Shown here: positions 20,201 to 32,200 of the stretch, piece by piece
Numbering within the stretch: the stretch's first letter is position 1
Layout of the letters: each line of letters begins with the position of its first letter
Origin: Acidimicrobiia bacterium
GTDB taxonomy: Bacteria; Actinomycetota; Acidimicrobiia; Acidimicrobiales; Poriferisodalaceae
Length of the DNA: 64,000 bases
Direction of reading: 5' to 3'
NCBI GenBank assembly: GCA_022821985.1
Contig: JAJECP010000027.1
Coordinates: 1-64,000, forward strand
Position numbers and translations under genes: made by a program
Notes under the pieces: generated by a model
Told to the model about the DNA's origin: nothing
Database searches by the model: none
Seen by the model: the letters and a program-made list of their open reading frames with translations, nothing else

Positions 20201-23200
20201 TCAGCGCCGCGGGGGCGGTGCTGGCGATGGCGAACGTCGACGGTGTGCCGCTGACGGCAAACGCTCCGCCCGAACCCGTGCTGGCGTGGCCCGATCGCAG
20301 GCTGATCCCGGCGGTCTCGCCCGTCTCGGGGTGCGCCGAGTCGGCCAGCGCGCTGACCCGGATCACAGCGTTGCGCACGCCGCTTCCGCCGGTGATCGTC
20401 AGCACCGGCGTGGTCCCGCCCAGGCCCGCGCACGACACGCCCGAGCCGTGGCACGTGATGCTGTAGTCGGACCCCTGCGTCGCGGAACCCGCCGGGGCGA
20501 AGTTCACCGTCACCGACTCGCCCGACGCCAGGCCCCGGCCCGGGTTCACCGTGTAGTCCTTGCTGGCGCCCTCGTTCACGGTTCCGCCGCCGCCCGACAC
20601 CGCGACCGCCGTCGCGTCGTCGTCGGTGACCGTCACCGTCGCCGCTTCGGCTGTTGTGCTCACGGTGTAGCCGGCGCTGTTCAACACCCTCAACGACACC
20701 TCAGAATCAGCCTCGTCGGAGTTGTCGCCGGCAGTGGCGACCGTGTGCGTCCTGGATGCGTCGCCCGCCGCGAACGTGACCATCTGCTCCCCGTCGGCCA
20801 CCATGTCGCGCCCCGCGCTCTCCAACACCCACAACCTCACCGTCAACGGCTTCGACGGCGCGGGAGATGCGGTCACGGTGAAGCTCAACGTGGTGCCCTC
20901 GACCACAGACGTCTGCGACGTGCTCACCGAGATGACCGGGTCGGTGGCCCGCACGAAGGTCGGCGACAGCCCATAGAAGCTCCGCGTGGCGGTGCTGGCA
21001 GCCGTCTGGCCGCTGCCCAGCGGCGCCCGGCCGCTGCCGGAGTCGTTCAGATAGCCGACAGTGACGTTCGTCGAGCCCAGCGGGTTGGACGACCGCGCTC
21101 CCGCTGCGGTGGACCCGGTGAAATAGCCGTTGGCGTCGACCGACACAACAGTGCCGGACTCATCGCGGGGCACGCTCTGCGACGACGGCGTCTCGGAGTC
21201 GATCCACTCGCCGCGCAACTGGCTGTTCGACGTCGCGACCCGCTTGGTGGCGTCCCCGGTCTCGCCCAGCCAATAGAACGGCATCGTCGCCGACCCCGTC
21301 ACACTGGCGTGGTCTCGCAGATGCACCCCCGATGTGGAGCCCAGCACGGTGAAGAACCCCGCATAGGGGACAACCGCGGCATGCCCCTCCGCCAGCAGCC
21401 CCCGGATGAACGCGTCATAGTCCGCGATGGCAGTGGAGGAGGCGTCGCGCTCGGCCGACGACGCGAACACCAGCCGGAACCGCGGCTCGCCCTGGTTCTG
21501 CACACCGCTGGGCGCCAGCGCCCAGGACTGCGGCACCACGATGTCGCCGGTCTCGTCGTCGGTGATCACCCAGCCCACCGGACCGTCGGTCGGCGCCGTG
21601 AAATCGACGCCGCTGCCAGACGGCGTGCGAGCGCCGGTGCCGTAGCGCACCAGCGCATAGGGCTGCGTGCGAGTGCTGTCGTCGACCGCGGTGAACCGCA
21701 GCACAGCAGACGCTGCGCCCGTGGTGAGCGTCACCTTGGGCTGCTGGGCGCTGTCGGCGCCGCTGGTCGACAACGACACGCCGGTCTGCGACGCCGGATG
21801 CAGCGCCACGGTGTAATCAGACCCAGACCCAGCCGTCACGCCGACCACGTCGAGCGGCACCGTGACCGTCTCGCCGTCCACCAGCGCACGGCTCAGCGTC
21901 AGCGTCACGTCCTTGGTGCCGCCGTTCTCCGCGACCGCACCAGCAGGCGCGCTGATCGACACCGTCGTGTCGTCGCCGTCAGTCAGCGTCACCGACGCTG
22001 CGGTCACCGCGTCGATGCCGGCGCCGCTGCCCGACACGGTGATGGTCTCGTCGAACTCGTCGGTCGAGTCCGGCGTCGGCGTGAGCGTGAACGTCGTGGT
22101 GGCCGACGCTTGACCGGCCGCCAAGCTGATCGCCGTCGGCGTCGAAGCCGTGAAATCGACTGCGTCCGCGTTGCTCGAACCCGCCACGCTCACGCTCACC
22201 GTGCGCGGCGTGCCGTAGCGCGTCGTGCCGTTCACCGTCGCGGTCACCGTCACGGTCTGCGCGCCGCCGTCCTCGGTCGACGACATGGGCATCACAGACA
22301 ACGTCACCCCTGACGGGGCTGCGTCGTCATTGGTCAACGTCACGCTCGCACCCGTCACCGTCACCGCCGAGGTACCCGAAATCGCAGCTTCACCATTGGA
22401 CTCGAACCACACGTTGTCGTCCGGCGTGAGCGTGAAACTCTCAGACGCCGATGCTGCCTCGGCCGGGATCGTGATGCTGAACCCCGTCACCTGGGTGAAG
22501 CCCACCTGGCCCGCGGTGTCATGGCCTGCCACGCTCACCGCCACGGTCTGCGCAGTGCCGAAACGAGTCGCTCCGTCCACCGTCGCCGTCACCGCAATCG
22601 ACTGGGCGCCGCCGTCCTCATCGACTGACGTCGGGCTCGCAGACAGCGTGATCCCCGTCGGCGCGGCGTCGTCGTCGGTCAGCGGGATCGCCGTCGCCGG
22701 GTTGACCGTCACTGCCGAGTCGCCGGTCACGGTGCCCGTCACCGCGACCGAGTTGTTCTGCTCGGCCACCATGTCGTTGTCGGGCGCGATCGTGAACGTG
22801 CCGGTGTGGCTCTGCGCCCCCGCCGGAATCGTGATGTCGAAATCGGCGACCGCCGTCATGTCCACATAATTCGCCGATGTCGTGTCCGCGGTGGTCGCCA
22901 CGCTCACCCTCACCGTCTTGGCCACGCCGAACCGCTTCGCGCCCTGCACCTGCGCGGTCACCGTCACCTGCGTCGAAGCCGTCCCCTCCGACACCGTGCT
23001 GCGATTGGTCGACAGGCTGATGTGGGTAGGCGCCGGGTCGTCGTCGTTCACCCGCACGTCCACGTCCGCGATCGACGGCATCGACGGCGTGTAGCGGCTG
23101 CCGTCACCATTGCCGCCGGCAATCGAATGCGTGATCGTCACATCGCGGCGGTTGCCCGGATTGTCGATGATGTCCTGCATGCCGCGCACGGTCACCGTCT

Positions 23201-26200
23201 GGGTTGTCGACCAGATGCCCGACCCCGACGGGTTGAACGTCAACTCCCGCGACGAATACCACGACGTACCGCCGTCGGTGCTGACCTGCGCACCGTCAGG
23301 CGCCGTCGCCGTGATCACCACATCGTTCAACGGCTCAGACCCCAGCCGCACCGTGTAGGTGTCGGAGTCGGACTGGTCCTCAGACACCGTCATAGCGGAC
23401 TTGCTGACCGTCACGCCGGCGGTGTCGCTGTCGTCGGTCACCGTCACCGACACCGCGTCGATAGTCGTAGATGTCGTGTACCCGCCGCCGTCGCCGTTGC
23501 CCGATGTGATCCCGTGCGTGATGTCGATCACACGGCGGTCGTTCGCGTTGTCGATGTCGTCGTTCACACCACGCACATGCACCGTCTGGGTTGTCGACCA
23601 GATGCCCGACCCCGACGGGTTGAACGTCAACTCCCGCGACGAATGCCACGTCGACCTGTTGTCGGTGCTGACCTGCGTGCCCGCAGGCGCCGTCACCGTG
23701 ACGATCACGTTGTTCAACGGCTGGCTGGTCAGCCTCACCGTGTAGGCGTCGGTCGTCGTGGTGCCATCCTCGGACACCGTCGTGCCGCCAGAGGTCTCGG
23801 CAACGGTCACACCGGCGGTGTCGTTGTCGGTCACGTCGACTTCGACATTGGCGACTGGGGTGCTCGACGTGTACTTGCCGTTGGTGTCGCCGGTCTGCAC
23901 CGCCTGTGTGATGGTCACGTCGCGTTTGCCGCCGGCGTTGACGATGTCGTCGTTCTGGCCGCGCACTGTCACCGTCTGGGGTGTGTTCCAGTTCGACGGG
24001 GTGAACGTGAGGTCGAGCTGCGACAGCCACGTTCGGCCCGCCGCGGGGCCGTCCACTTGCACACCCGCCGGCGCAGTCGCGCGCACCACCACGTTCGTCA
24101 GCGGCTGCGAATTCAGCCTCACCGTGTAGGTGTCGGTGACGCTCGGATCCTCCGACACCGTGGTTGAGCCACCCGACTCCACAACGGTCACGCCGGCGGT
24201 GTCGTTGTCGGTGATGGTCACCGCGACGCTGGCGGCGGTGCCGGCGGTCACGCCGGCGGGCAGCGTCCCGAGCTCCAGCGTGAGGGTCTCGGCGTCCTCG
24301 GCGATCATGTCGTCAGCAGCGGTGAACGTCAGCGTGCCCGATGTGGCGCCCATCGCCACATCCACGCTGCCGCTGTTCGACAGCGTGTAGTCGCCCGACG
24401 ACGCCGTCGGGCTCGGCGTCGCTGCCGCTTCCACCGGGATGCTCAGCGCGGAGGTCGCCGCCGCGCCCAGAGTGACGGTCACCGTCAGCGTGCCGCCCTC
24501 GGTGACCGCCCCGCTGTTCGACACGCTCAGATCCGCCGTGATCGCTCCCGTGCCGGTGTCGCCGTCGTCGGTGACGCCGATAGACGCCCGCGACGGGTTG
24601 CCGACGCGGTAGCCGCTGCCGGGCTGAAGGGCGGCGGTGATCGTCCCGTCGGGCTCGGCCGTGCCGTCGTCCACGATGGGAACCTGATGCCTCAAGACCG
24701 CCCCGGTGCTGAACGTGACGGTCTGGTCGCCCTCGTCGCCCGCAGCCACGAAATCGCCGGTCTCTGAGATGCGCAGCGTCACATCGGTAGACGACGACGG
24801 CACCATGTCGCCCTGCACGGTGAAGATGGCAGGGGCCAAGCCCTCGATGAGCGCGCCCGAGCCGGTCACGGTGTAGGTCGGGCCGCCGGCGAACTCGTCG
24901 TCGTACACGTGCACCCACACCGGCGTCGTCCCATAGGCCCCGACAGGCGCCCGCGTGCTGTCGGTCACCTCCGCGGCGGTCAGGCTCAGCTCGGCCAGCC
25001 CGTCGGCGGCGTCCGCGCCGCCGCCGGTCTCGTCGGGCGCGGTCACCCACACCGTCTGAGGGATCCACCAGTTGTCCTGCGAGAACGGCAGAACCGTCTG
25101 GGCGCCCGAAGCGTTCGGATCGGCGTCGGCCACCACAGCGCCGCCGCCGCCCGACACGTCCACCCAGAACCGTCCCAACTCAGCCGCCGGGCGGCCCGCC
25201 AGGCGCACGCTGAAGCCGACAGCGTCGCCGTTCTCGTGCGCGAACAGCACCGCGCCGTCGCCGCTGAACGCCTCGCCGTCCGACGACACCACGATCCCCG
25301 CGGCGCGGTCGTCGTCGAGCACATCCGCCCTCACCGACGGACCGGCGCTGACGGCGCTGTACACAGAACCCGTCGTCGACACCGTGTGCGAAATGGTCAC
25401 CGACTCGTCGGCCGCGTCGGCGTCGCCCACCGGCGACAGCTCCACCGTCCGAGGCTCAGCCCAGGCGTCCGCGGTGAACACCACACCGGGATGGACCGTG
25501 ACCGCTGAGCCGTCCTCGTTGCGGCCGAACCCCACCGCGCCCGTGTCGCCGCTGACCGGCGTCACCGTCACCGTCTCCCCCGCGGCCGGCGCCCGCTGGA
25601 GCACCACCTGATAGGTCGCCACCGCCAGCGTGGCGCCGCCCCGCTCCGTGGCGTCCTCCACCAAGTCCACACTCCGCTCCGAGACGCGCACCCCCGCGTC
25701 GTCGTCGAGCACCGTCACCGCCACCGAGGCCACATCAGCAGCCGTCAACGCCGAATAAGCAGCCGAGCTCCCCGCGGTGACGGTCGGCCTCTTCCAGGTG
25801 ACGGTGAGCTCCTCGTCGTCGGAGTCGTCGTCGTCTCTGGCCTTCACGCCGATGGTCTGCCACGTCTGCCAGTTGCCCGACGTGCCGCCGGTGAAGTCCA
25901 GCGTCTTGGCAGAAGAGGCGATCCCCTCGGGCAGCACCGGCTCTATCCGCACGGTCACGCCGCTGCCGGGATCGGCGTCCAGGCGGACCGCGACCTCATG
26001 ATCGCGCGCTCTGCCGTCGGTTCTGCGGGGCAGCTTCGCGCCCCGCTTCTCGCCCTCGATGACCGTCAACGACCCCGGCGTCACCGTCACGCCCGCCGGT
26101 GCATCGTCGTCCTCGACGCGCACCGCGAACCTGCGCACCAGGCTCCCGTCAGGATGCGCCTTGCCGTAGCCGGAGGCCATCGTCACCGTCACATCCACCA

Positions 26201-29200
26201 GCTCGTCGTCGAAATCGGCGTCGTCCTTGGCGACGAACCCGACCGTCTGGGTGCCCCGGTAGGTCAGCTCGGAGCTGCCGGCGGTCTTCCTGAACGTGAG
26301 CGTCACCGCGCCGTCGTCGTCGCCGTCGCCCGCCAGGGCGAGCTTGGCGGGGTCGCTCACCGCCACGGTCACCACCACATTGCGGGTGCCCTTGGGCGGC
26401 TTGCTCAGCTTCACCGCCACATGGCGCACAGTGGTGTCGCCCTCGGCGATCGTCGCCGACGCGTCGTTGACGGTCAGCTCGGCCTTGACGCCGTCGGTCT
26501 CGAGCCCGTCGAACTCGACGCGGCCGGCGCCCGCGAACTCGCCCGACGCCACCTGGCGCACGATCAGCCGGTCCTTGGGCAGCACATGCACCCGGGCGGT
26601 CTGCGGCCCGAGGGTCAGCCCGACCCCGTCAGGCGTGGCCGGGTCGGCGTCGACGCCCGCGGAGCCGTCCGGCGAGAACGCCGACAGCAGCTCCACATTC
26701 AGAAAGCGCCCGCCGGTGGCACGGCTCTCGTCGTCCTTCGAGATGATCTTGAGCACACCGAGCAGCTGGATGGGCCTGGTAAAGGTCACGATGAACTCGG
26801 CGCCGTCGGCCCTCGACCCGTCGTCCACGGGCCCCGCGACGCTGATGTTGCCGGACCCCTTGACCATGTAGTGCTCGCCGTGGACACCGCCGGTGATCCG
26901 CACACGCGCCGCCACCTTCTCGCCGGCGCCGGCGTCCGTGCCGGCATCGAAGGTGAAGCCGGTTTCGCCCGCGTCTTCCTCGATCACCCGCAGCGTCTCG
27001 AACCGCTTCTCGCCCGCGGTCTTGACGAAACCCACCGTCAACCCCGGCGCGGCGTCGTCGTCGGTCACATACGCCGCCATGTCGGGCAGGGCGATCCCGT
27101 CGTCCACCCCGCCCGTCGTGGTGCCGGCCGCATACGGCGAGCTCGCGCGGAACGCCGCCGAGTCGTCCACAGCGCCGCGTATCGAGTGGCCGATCAGCAC
27201 GTTCTGCTCGCTGTCGGCGTCGTCGTCGGGCTCGGGGTACACCGTCACGAACTGCGGGTCGGCGAAATTGCGGCGCGTGAACTCCAGCACCGCCTCCCCC
27301 GCGGGCACGATGCTCCCGCCCGTGAACACCTTCAGCAGACCCACGTCGGGCGAGGCGATCACCACCCGCGCCACCACCGGATCCGCCGACGCCGTGCAAC
27401 GCGGCAGATCCGCGGTGTACGGGTCGTAATCGCACGCCGGCAGAGCCGCAGACGACCCCGACGGGTCGTGGCTCAAGCTGATTCCGTAGCGCTGCGCCGC
27501 GCCGCCCTCGGCGATGAACACCCGCGGCTGGGTGAACACCAGCGTCGGCGGGTCGACCTCGGTGATCGTCACCGTGTGTACCGCCCGGCTGCCCAGGTCG
27601 TAATCGGCGCCGTCGGTCAACGTCAGCACGATCGTCTCGCCCGAGTCAGAGGTGCTGTCCTCGGCGACGGCCACGTCGAAGGCGGCCGACGCAGCGCCCG
27701 CGGGCATCGTGAACGTGCCGCTCAGCGTGGTGTAGTCGGCGCCCGCCGTCGCCGTGCCCCCCGTCGAGGTGTACGACACCGCATACGCAGCCTCGGCTGC
27801 ACGCGACGCATCCACCCGCACCGAAACTGTCGCGCCCTCCCTGCCCCGCGACACCGACGCCGCGAACTCCAGATCCGGCGGCGGATCCGCCTCGGCCAGG
27901 GTGACGGTGTGCGTCTGCTGGGAACCCAAGTCGTAATCGGCACCGTCGGTCAAGGTCAGAATGATCGTCTCGCCCGAGTCGTCGGGGCTGTCCTTGGCGA
28001 TCGGGATCTCGATCACGGCTGAGGTCTGCCCAGCGCGAATCGTCACCGGGCTCGACGGCGCCGTGAAGTCAGCCGACTGCGCCGAACCCGCAACTGTGAA
28101 CGCCACATCAGTGTCGGCCCCCACCGCACTCCCGGTCTCCACCGTCACCCTCGCAGTGGCGCCCTCCTTGGCCGTCGAGACCGCAGCCGAGAACTCCACA
28201 GCCGGCACCGACGGCGGGTCCGCGAGAGTGATCGTGTGCTTCCACTGCGTCGTCGACCTCGTGTCCTTACCCGCGTCGTAGCCATTGCGGTCGACGAGCG
28301 TCAGGATGATCGTCTCGCCGGCGTCGCTGTCGGTGTCGGCTGTGATGGGGATGCTCAGCGTCGCGGTGGTCGCGCCGGCGGCGAACCGCACCGGGCTCGT
28401 CGGCGCCGTGTAATCCGCCGCCTTCGCCGTGCCGCCGACCGTGAACTCCACATCGGTCGCTACCGCGAACGCATGCGACGCCCGAACCGTGACCGTGGCC
28501 GTCTCGCCCTCGACGCCCTGCGACGTCGCCGCAGCGAACTCCACATCGGGAAGATCCCTGATCGTGACCGTATGCACCGTCTGGGAGCCCAAGTCGTAGC
28601 CGTCGCCGTCGACAAGGGTCAGCACGATCGTCTCGTCGGCCTCGTGATTGTCGTCGTTGAGGACCCTGAGTACCACTTGACCCTCAGTCTCCCCCGCCGG
28701 AATCGTCTCGCTCATGACCGACGTGGCCTCGGGGATGATGTAGTCAGAGCCACGCACCGCCGTGCCGCCCAGCGTGAAGCTCACGACGGTGTCCTCCGTG
28801 ACCGCGCTCGCGGCCTCGATAACGATGGTGGCGTAATACGGGAACTCGAACGGCGCCCCCTCAAAGACCCTCAAGCTGGCATCTCTGAACTGCACCACCG
28901 GCACCGGGGCGGTGTCGTCGTCGGCGATGGTGACGGTGACGAGGTTGCGGGCGGCGGCGCCGTAGCCGGTGGGCAGCGAGGCGCCGAGCTGCACCACTAC
29001 GGTCTCGGCGTCCTCTTCGGTGCTGTCGTCGTTGACGGTGAAGCTGGCGGTGCCGGCGGTCTGGCCGTTGGGGATGCTGATGGACGACGCGATGGTGTAG
29101 TCGCCGGACTGCGCGGTGGTGCCTGCGGGGCGCACCTCGATGGGTATCGCCACTGCGCTGCCGGTGTCGTTGGCGGCGGCCAAGGTGGCGGTGACGGTCA

Positions 29201-32200
29201 GCGGGCCGCCGCCCTCGGTGACCGCGCCCGACGCCGACACTGACAGGTTGACGGGCACCACTGCGGTGTCGGTGATGTCGGCGGCGGCGACACGGCCCGG
29301 CAGGTAGCCGTCGCTCAGCCCGGTCGCCCCGGCCTGGAGCAGCAGCAGTTCCTCGCCTTGGTGAACCCGGCCCTCTGCGGTGCGGTCGGCTACCGCGGTG
29401 AGCCGGATCGATCCCTGCGTCTGCCCGTCGGGGACCACGATCGTGCCTGCGGTGGCGCCGCCGAGCACATAGTCGGCCGCTGCGGCGTCGCTGTCGGCCG
29501 CTCTGACCACCGGCACCACCACATCGGCGCCCGACGCTGCTGCGGGCAGCGTGGCTGTGAGCGTCACCGCCGAGCCCTCCGCGACCGTCGTGGCAGACAG
29601 CGACAGATCCACCCGCTCATCGCTGGTGGAGTTGCTGCGGATGACCACCGTCGCCTCGCTGGCCGAAGCCGTGTGGCCTGTGGGCAGATGCTCAGGCACC
29701 GGCGTCACATAGAACAGCTTGTTCGACGACGAGGTCGTGTCGGCGGCGATCGGCACCCGCAGCCTCACCCTGCGCTCGCCTGCGGGAATCGTGATCTTGT
29801 CGCCGACCCCGTGTACCGCCGTGAAATCGGTGCCCGCCGCCGCCGTCAAATCGCGGAACGTGAAATACACGTCCACATCGGACCCCAGCGCACGCGACAG
29901 CACCGCCAGCATCAACACCTCACCGGCGCGCTCGTCCACCTGATAGGAGGTTCCGCTGAACGAGAACGTGTATTCGTCATCGACGATCGTCATCCGCGCC
30001 CGCTTGACCGAGCCCGCAGTGACCCCCGCAGGCAGGGAGCTCTCCGCGATGCTCAGCGCGAACGTCTCATCAGACGGCTCCAGCACCGAATCCTGGGTTG
30101 TCGCGATCGTCGCCGTCGCAGTCGTCGACCCCGCCGGGATCGTCACCGAGTACGGGCCCGCCGTGAAGTCGGTGCCCGGCACCGCCGTCCCCCTCGCCGA
30201 CGCCAACTGCACCGTCGTGGCAACCGACCGCGCCGCCGACAGCGAAACGACCACAGCGAACGAGTCGCCCTCGGCCGCCTCATAGGTCGCCGCGTCCAGT
30301 TCCACCGTGACGGCCTGGTCCTGCGCTGCCGCCCCGACGATGAGCACCCCCGACAGCGCATACACCGAGCGCAGCTCGTCGGGGTTCGAGGCCGCGCAGT
30401 TCTGCGGAGGATGGGGGTTGTTGACGTTGGGATCGGGGTTGTAGGGGTTGGCCAGCGCGACCGGGCCGAGCGGTGTGTGCAGCGTGGCGCTGGAACCGCT
30501 GAGGTAACCCACTTGTACCCTGTTCACGGGCCGAGGGGGGGAAAAGCCCAGCCCAGAGCCGATTCCGGGATGGCCAAGGCCGATGCACCGCGTCGAGTCG
30601 CCTGAGGGTGTGCCGGTGACCTGTCCTGCGCTGTAGCTGCCGGTCCAGTAGCCGTCGGGGTCGGGGCCTTGGCTGTCGAGGGTGCCGTCGCTGTCGCTGT
30701 CGTATCGGGCGAGGGTGCCGTCGGCGAAGCGGGGGTTCGCCTGGTCGTCCCAGGAGCCGTCGCGGAAGTCGGCGTTGTCGTCGGCCGCCTGCGAGCCGTT
30801 CACCCAGTAGATCGCCTCGCCGCCGCCGCCGCCGAAATCGGCGTGATCGGACGCGTCGGTCCGTTCGCGGTATGCCAAGAATCGGCCGACGACGGCGCGG
30901 AACGACGGGGCGTAGGGCTTGAGCGCGTCCACGCCGTCGTCGCCGAGGCCGGCGCCCACCAGCGCGATCTGCGGCGGCTCGTCGCCGTCGGGCTCGGTGC
31001 AGGCGTCGAGCGACTCGGCCCCATGGCTGTCGAGCGCGGGGCAGAACTGCTCGCCCAGGATGTCGCTGCGGGCGAAGGTGTCGTAGTAGGCCAGATGCGG
31101 GTTGTTGGCGTCGGTCTTGGCCGCGGTCACGTACAGCAGCCGGAACTTGTCGCCCTCGTCGAGGCCCGACGGCAGCAGCGGCCAGTCGGCGGGCACCACG
31201 CCGAGGTCGCCGTCGTCGTCGTCGATGCCGAAGTAGCGCACCGGCGCGCCCTGGGCCGCGAGGCCGCCGCCCAAGTTGGTGCCCGACGCCGCGAACTGCT
31301 GCGCCCTCGCAGTGGCGAGGTTCTCGTACAGGTCCACCTCGATGACCTCGTCGCCGGTCTCGCCGTCGTCGAACCCCGAACGCGGCGTCATCGTGACCGT
31401 CGCGGTCTGCGCCCCTGCGCCCTCGAAGTCGATCCAGCGCAAACCGGCATGGGGCGGGGTCTTGATGTCGACATGGGTGTAGGACACGCCCGTGCCGGTG
31501 GCGGTCATCGTGATGTCGTTGAAGTGCGGCGGGTACTCCACGTTCGCGCCCACCCGCAGGCCCCGCACCGTGCGCACCTGCGCTCCGTTGTCGAGGCCCA
31601 GCAGCCGCACCGGCACCCGCGCCCGCTCGCCCGCCACCAGCGGACGCGACAAGCTCACCGTGAGCGTGTCGGAGGTGGACGCGTCGCCCTCGACCATCAC
31701 CTGGGTGGCGGCGCCCGCAGACGATCCGCCGCCCGACAGGCTCACCGTGGTCGCATCGTCATCGATGTGCCACACGGTGCGCGTCACGTCGGGGACGTTG
31801 GCGTAATTCCCCGAGCCCGAGACGCTGAACGTGAACGTGACGTACCCGTCGGGGCGGTCGACGTTGTCCCTGGTCACCAGATCGATGCCCTGCTGTCGGT
31901 CCCAGCGGGTGGCGCCGTTGCCGTCCGCGTTGAAGGTCTGAGATCGTCGGCTGCCCAGACTGATAGCGGGGGAATCGCTCGTGACGCTGACCGTCACGTT
32001 GCCCGAGTCGGGCGCCTCTGACAGCTTCACCCCGTAGATCCATTGAGTGTGATCGCTCTCGTCGATCACATTCGAGATGTCGTGAATGACCACACGCGGA
32101 CCGGTCTCGGGCTCGCGCAGGCTGACCCGCGCTGTGAGCGGCGTGTCGGGGGAACAGGCCTCGCCGGCGCACGCGCCGCCATCAAGGCCCGTCGCCTCAA

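Noticed and set aside
18546-22313. Long + strand open frame (1255 codons) inside the giant gene
   Set aside because: Strong Arg/Ala/His bias and no signal or domain; it is antisense to the Calx-beta gene, whose protein has clear family motifs.
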